From the NCBI RefSeq assembly GCF_004682055.1, contig NZ_QUZU01000026.1, forward strand, positions 27,685 to 91,684: 64,000 nucleotides of DNA, written 5' to 3'. The notes beneath the pieces are model-generated. The model ran no database searches and had not been told where the DNA came from. It saw only the letters and a program-made list of their open reading frames with translations. The translations under genes and the position numbers were made by a program. Position 1 is the first letter of the stretch; the number at the start of each line of letters is the position of its first letter. Below are positions 61,265 through 64,000 of the stretch, one piece after another. This DNA is from Pseudomonas kairouanensis. GTDB taxonomy: Bacteria > Pseudomonadota > Gammaproteobacteria > Pseudomonadales > Pseudomonadaceae.

Positions 61265-61963
61265 ATGGCAGGTTTCGATAAACGCGTGGCGTCCTATGAA
61301 GAAGCGCTGGCAGGCCTGGAAGACGGCATGACCGTACTCTCCGGTGGTTTTGGCCTGTGCGGCATTCCAGAAAACCTCATCGCCGAGATCAAGCGCAAAG
61401 GCACCCGCGACCTGACGGTGGTTTCCAACAACTGCGGCGTCGACGGTTTCGGCCTGGGCGTGCTGCTGGAAGAAAAGCAGATCAGCAAAGTGATCGCCTC
61501 CTACGTCGGTGAAAACGCCCTGTTCGAGAAGCAATTGCTCAGCGGCGAAATCGAAGTGGTGCTGACCCCCCAAGGCACCCTCGCGGAGAAAATGCGCGCC
61601 GGCGGTGCCGGCATCCCGGCCTTCTTCACCGCCACCGGTGTCGGCACGCCCGTGGCCGAAGGCAAGGAAACCCGCGAATTCAACGGTCGTCCGTACCTGA
61701 TGGAAGAATCCATTACCGGCGACTTCGCCATCGTCAAAGGCTGGAAAGCCGACCACTTCGGCAACGTGATCTACCGCCACACCGCCCAGAACTTCAACCC
61801 GCTGGCCGCCACCGCCGGCAAGATCACGGTGGTCGAAGTCGAGGAAATCGTCGAACCGGGCGAGCTGGACCCGGCGCAGATCCACACCCCTGGCATCTAC
61901 GTCGACCGGATCATCTGCGGCACGTTCGAAAAGCGCATCGAACAGCGCACCGTGCGCAAATAA
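61265..61963 (+). CDS. dhcA: 3-oxoacid (dehydrocarnitine) CoA-transferase subunit A
   Basis: Alpha subunit of a family I CoA-transferase, 232 residues. The signature GGFGLCGIPENLI and the glycine-rich GAGIPAFFTATGVGT are clear. It works with the beta subunit encoded 35 bases downstream to pass CoA from acyl-CoA donors to a 3-oxoacid. The neighbours match the dhcAB/atoB order of P. aeruginosa. AGAGG precedes the ATG. The symbol is by gene order, since atoD-type and scoA-type enzymes look alike. Confidence 0.9.
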   Translation: MAGFDKRVASYEEALAGLEDGMTVLSGGFGLCGIPENLIAEIKRKGTRDLTVVSNNCGVDGFGLGVLLEEKQISKVIASYVGENALFEKQLLSGEIEVVLTPQGTLAEKMRAGGAGIPAFFTATGVGTPVAEGKETREFNGRPYLMEESITGDFAIVKGWKADHFGNVIYRHTAQNFNPLAATAGKITVVEVEEIVEPGELDPAQIHTPGIYVDRIICGTFEKRIEQRTVRK

Positions 61964-61998
61964 TCCGCCTCCAGCCCGAACAATAAGAGGAAACACAC

Positions 61999-62658
61999 AT
62001 GGCGCTTACCCGCGAACAAATGGCTCAACGCGTCGCCCGCGAAATGCAGGACGGCTTCTACGTCAACCTCGGCATCGGCATCCCGACCCTGGTGGCCAAC
62101 TACATTCCCGAAGGCATGGAAGTGATGCTGCAGTCGGAAAACGGCCTGCTGGGCATGGGACCGTTTCCGACCGAAGACACCATCGATGCCGACATGATCA
62201 ACGCCGGCAAACAGACCGTCACCGCACGCATCGGCGCTTCGATCTTCTCCTCCGCCGAGTCGTTCGCGATGATTCGCGGTGGCCACGTCGACCTCACCGT
62301 GCTGGGCGCGTTTGAAGTGGACGTACAGGGCAACATCGCTTCGTGGATGATCCCCGGCAAGCTGGTCAAAGGCATGGGCGGCGCCATGGACCTGGTGGCC
62401 GGTGCAGAAAACATCATCGTGATCATGACCCACGCCTCCAAGGACGGTGAGTCCAAGTTGCTCAGCCAATGCAGCCTGCCGTTGACCGGCGCCAACTGCA
62501 TCAAGCGTGTCTTGACCGACCTTGCGTACCTGGAAATCGAAAATGGCGCATTTGTCCTCAAGGAACGCGCACCTGGCGTCAGCGTTGAAGAGATTGTGAG
62601 CAAGACCGCCGGTAAACTGATCGTCCCGGACCACGTTCCAGAAATGCACTTCCAGTGA
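61999..62658 (+). CDS. dhcB: 3-oxoacid (dehydrocarnitine) CoA-transferase subunit B
   Basis: Beta subunit, 219 residues, carrying the catalytic glutamate Glu47 in QSENGLLGMGP that forms the glutamyl-CoA thioester. LGIGIPTLVANY and GGHVDLTVLGAFEVD are further family motifs. The gene follows subunit A in the same operon and precedes the thiolase by 11 bases. AGGAA is the binding site. Confidence 0.92.
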   Translation: MALTREQMAQRVAREMQDGFYVNLGIGIPTLVANYIPEGMEVMLQSENGLLGMGPFPTEDTIDADMINAGKQTVTARIGASIFSSAESFAMIRGGHVDLTVLGAFEVDVQGNIASWMIPGKLVKGMGGAMDLVAGAENIIVIMTHASKDGESKLLSQCSLPLTGANCIKRVLTDLAYLEIENGAFVLKERAPGVSVEEIVSKTAGKLIVPDHVPEMHFQ

Positions 62659-62669
62659 GGACAGATTCC

Positions 62670-63851
<1,182 letters not shown>

Positions 63852-63868
63852 TTAAACGAGCAACATTG

Positions 63869-63905
63869 AAAAGGCCCGGTTCCACGAAAACCGGGCCTTT
63901 TCTTT
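63869..63905 (+). terminator. Intrinsic terminator of the dhcAB-atoB operon
   Basis: AAAAGGCCCGGTT pairs with AACCGGGCCTTTT around a seven-base loop and is followed by CTTT. It lies 17 bases after the thiolase stop and ends the operon. Confidence 0.92.
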
Positions 63906-63937
63906 ATGCGTTCTGTCTGAAATGAACACAGTCCAAA

Positions 63938-64000
63938 TGTGGGAGCGGGCTTGCTCGCGAAAGCGGTGTGTCAGCCCCAAATTCATTGACTGACCCACCG
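63938..64000. repeat. REP-like element, cut by window end
   Basis: TGTGGGAGCGGGCTTGCTCGC begins a pair whose inverted partner would lie beyond the window; the centre with TGTGTCAG and TGACTGAC is visible. Confidence 0.8.

Overview
The window reads as chromosome of a fluorescent Pseudomonas (P. fluorescens group). The evidence is the order gacA-uvrC-pgsA-tRNA-Gly(GCC), a gacA gene starting with TTG, dense coding with GC-rich codons, many copies of the Pseudomonas REP-like inverted repeat (TGTGGGAGCGGGCTTGCTCG class), and a dhcAB/atoB cluster beside a divergent LysR gene. No sequence search was possible; all family assignments come from motifs, length and gene order.

Positions 1-10.1 kb hold small metabolic and regulatory units: a truncated MFS transporter, two SDR/regulator pairs, a RidA protein, two AraC regulators, and a nitrilase-superfamily hydrolase followed by an internally duplicated membrane protein. 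Positions 10.2-26.7 kb form a defence island. A three-gene operon on the plus strand (TerB-domain protein, P-loop ATPase, Lhr-like helicase) matches the Shango system (sngABC). It runs tail to tail into a complete type I Zorya operon, zorABCD, on the minus strand. Behind zorA lie about 0.6 kb without genes, a frameshifted remnant of an OmpA-like domain protein, and a P4-type tyrosine integrase next to tRNA-Gly, the likely attachment site. The Zorya motor proteins (ZorA/ZorB) and the effector proteins (ZorC, ZorD) are translationally coupled, as are the three Shango genes.

Positions 26.7-31.3 kb are core: pgsA, uvrC, gacA, a phage-like regulator pair and an acetyltransferase. At 31.4-33.0 kb a DAHP synthase, the first enzyme of aromatic amino-acid synthesis, sits behind an attenuator: a leader peptide ending in a cluster of Phe, Tyr and Trp codons, a strong intrinsic terminator, and then a second, Tyr-rich leader ORF. 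An aldo/keto reductase follows, then a BvgAS/Roc-like phosphorelay (unorthodox kinase with two periplasmic binding domains plus a LuxR-type response regulator) accompanied by a receiver-like protein that lacks the phosphoacceptor Asp.

Positions 39-43 kb carry the Mg2+ pair mgtA-mgtC with a hairpin-rich leader. From 43 to 60 kb come an FKBP isomerase/GNAT pair, a PAS-LuxR regulator, DUF1652, an MFS transporter, a PuuR-like regulator with a palindrome at its own start, a glutamine-synthetase-like enzyme, an AlkD-like protein, a LysR/GMC-oxidoreductase/MHS-transporter unit, topB, a CBS protein and a sirtuin. The window closes with a conserved small protein preceded by a possible long leader and with dhcR-dhcAB-atoB for 3-oxoacid/dehydrocarnitine CoA metabolism.
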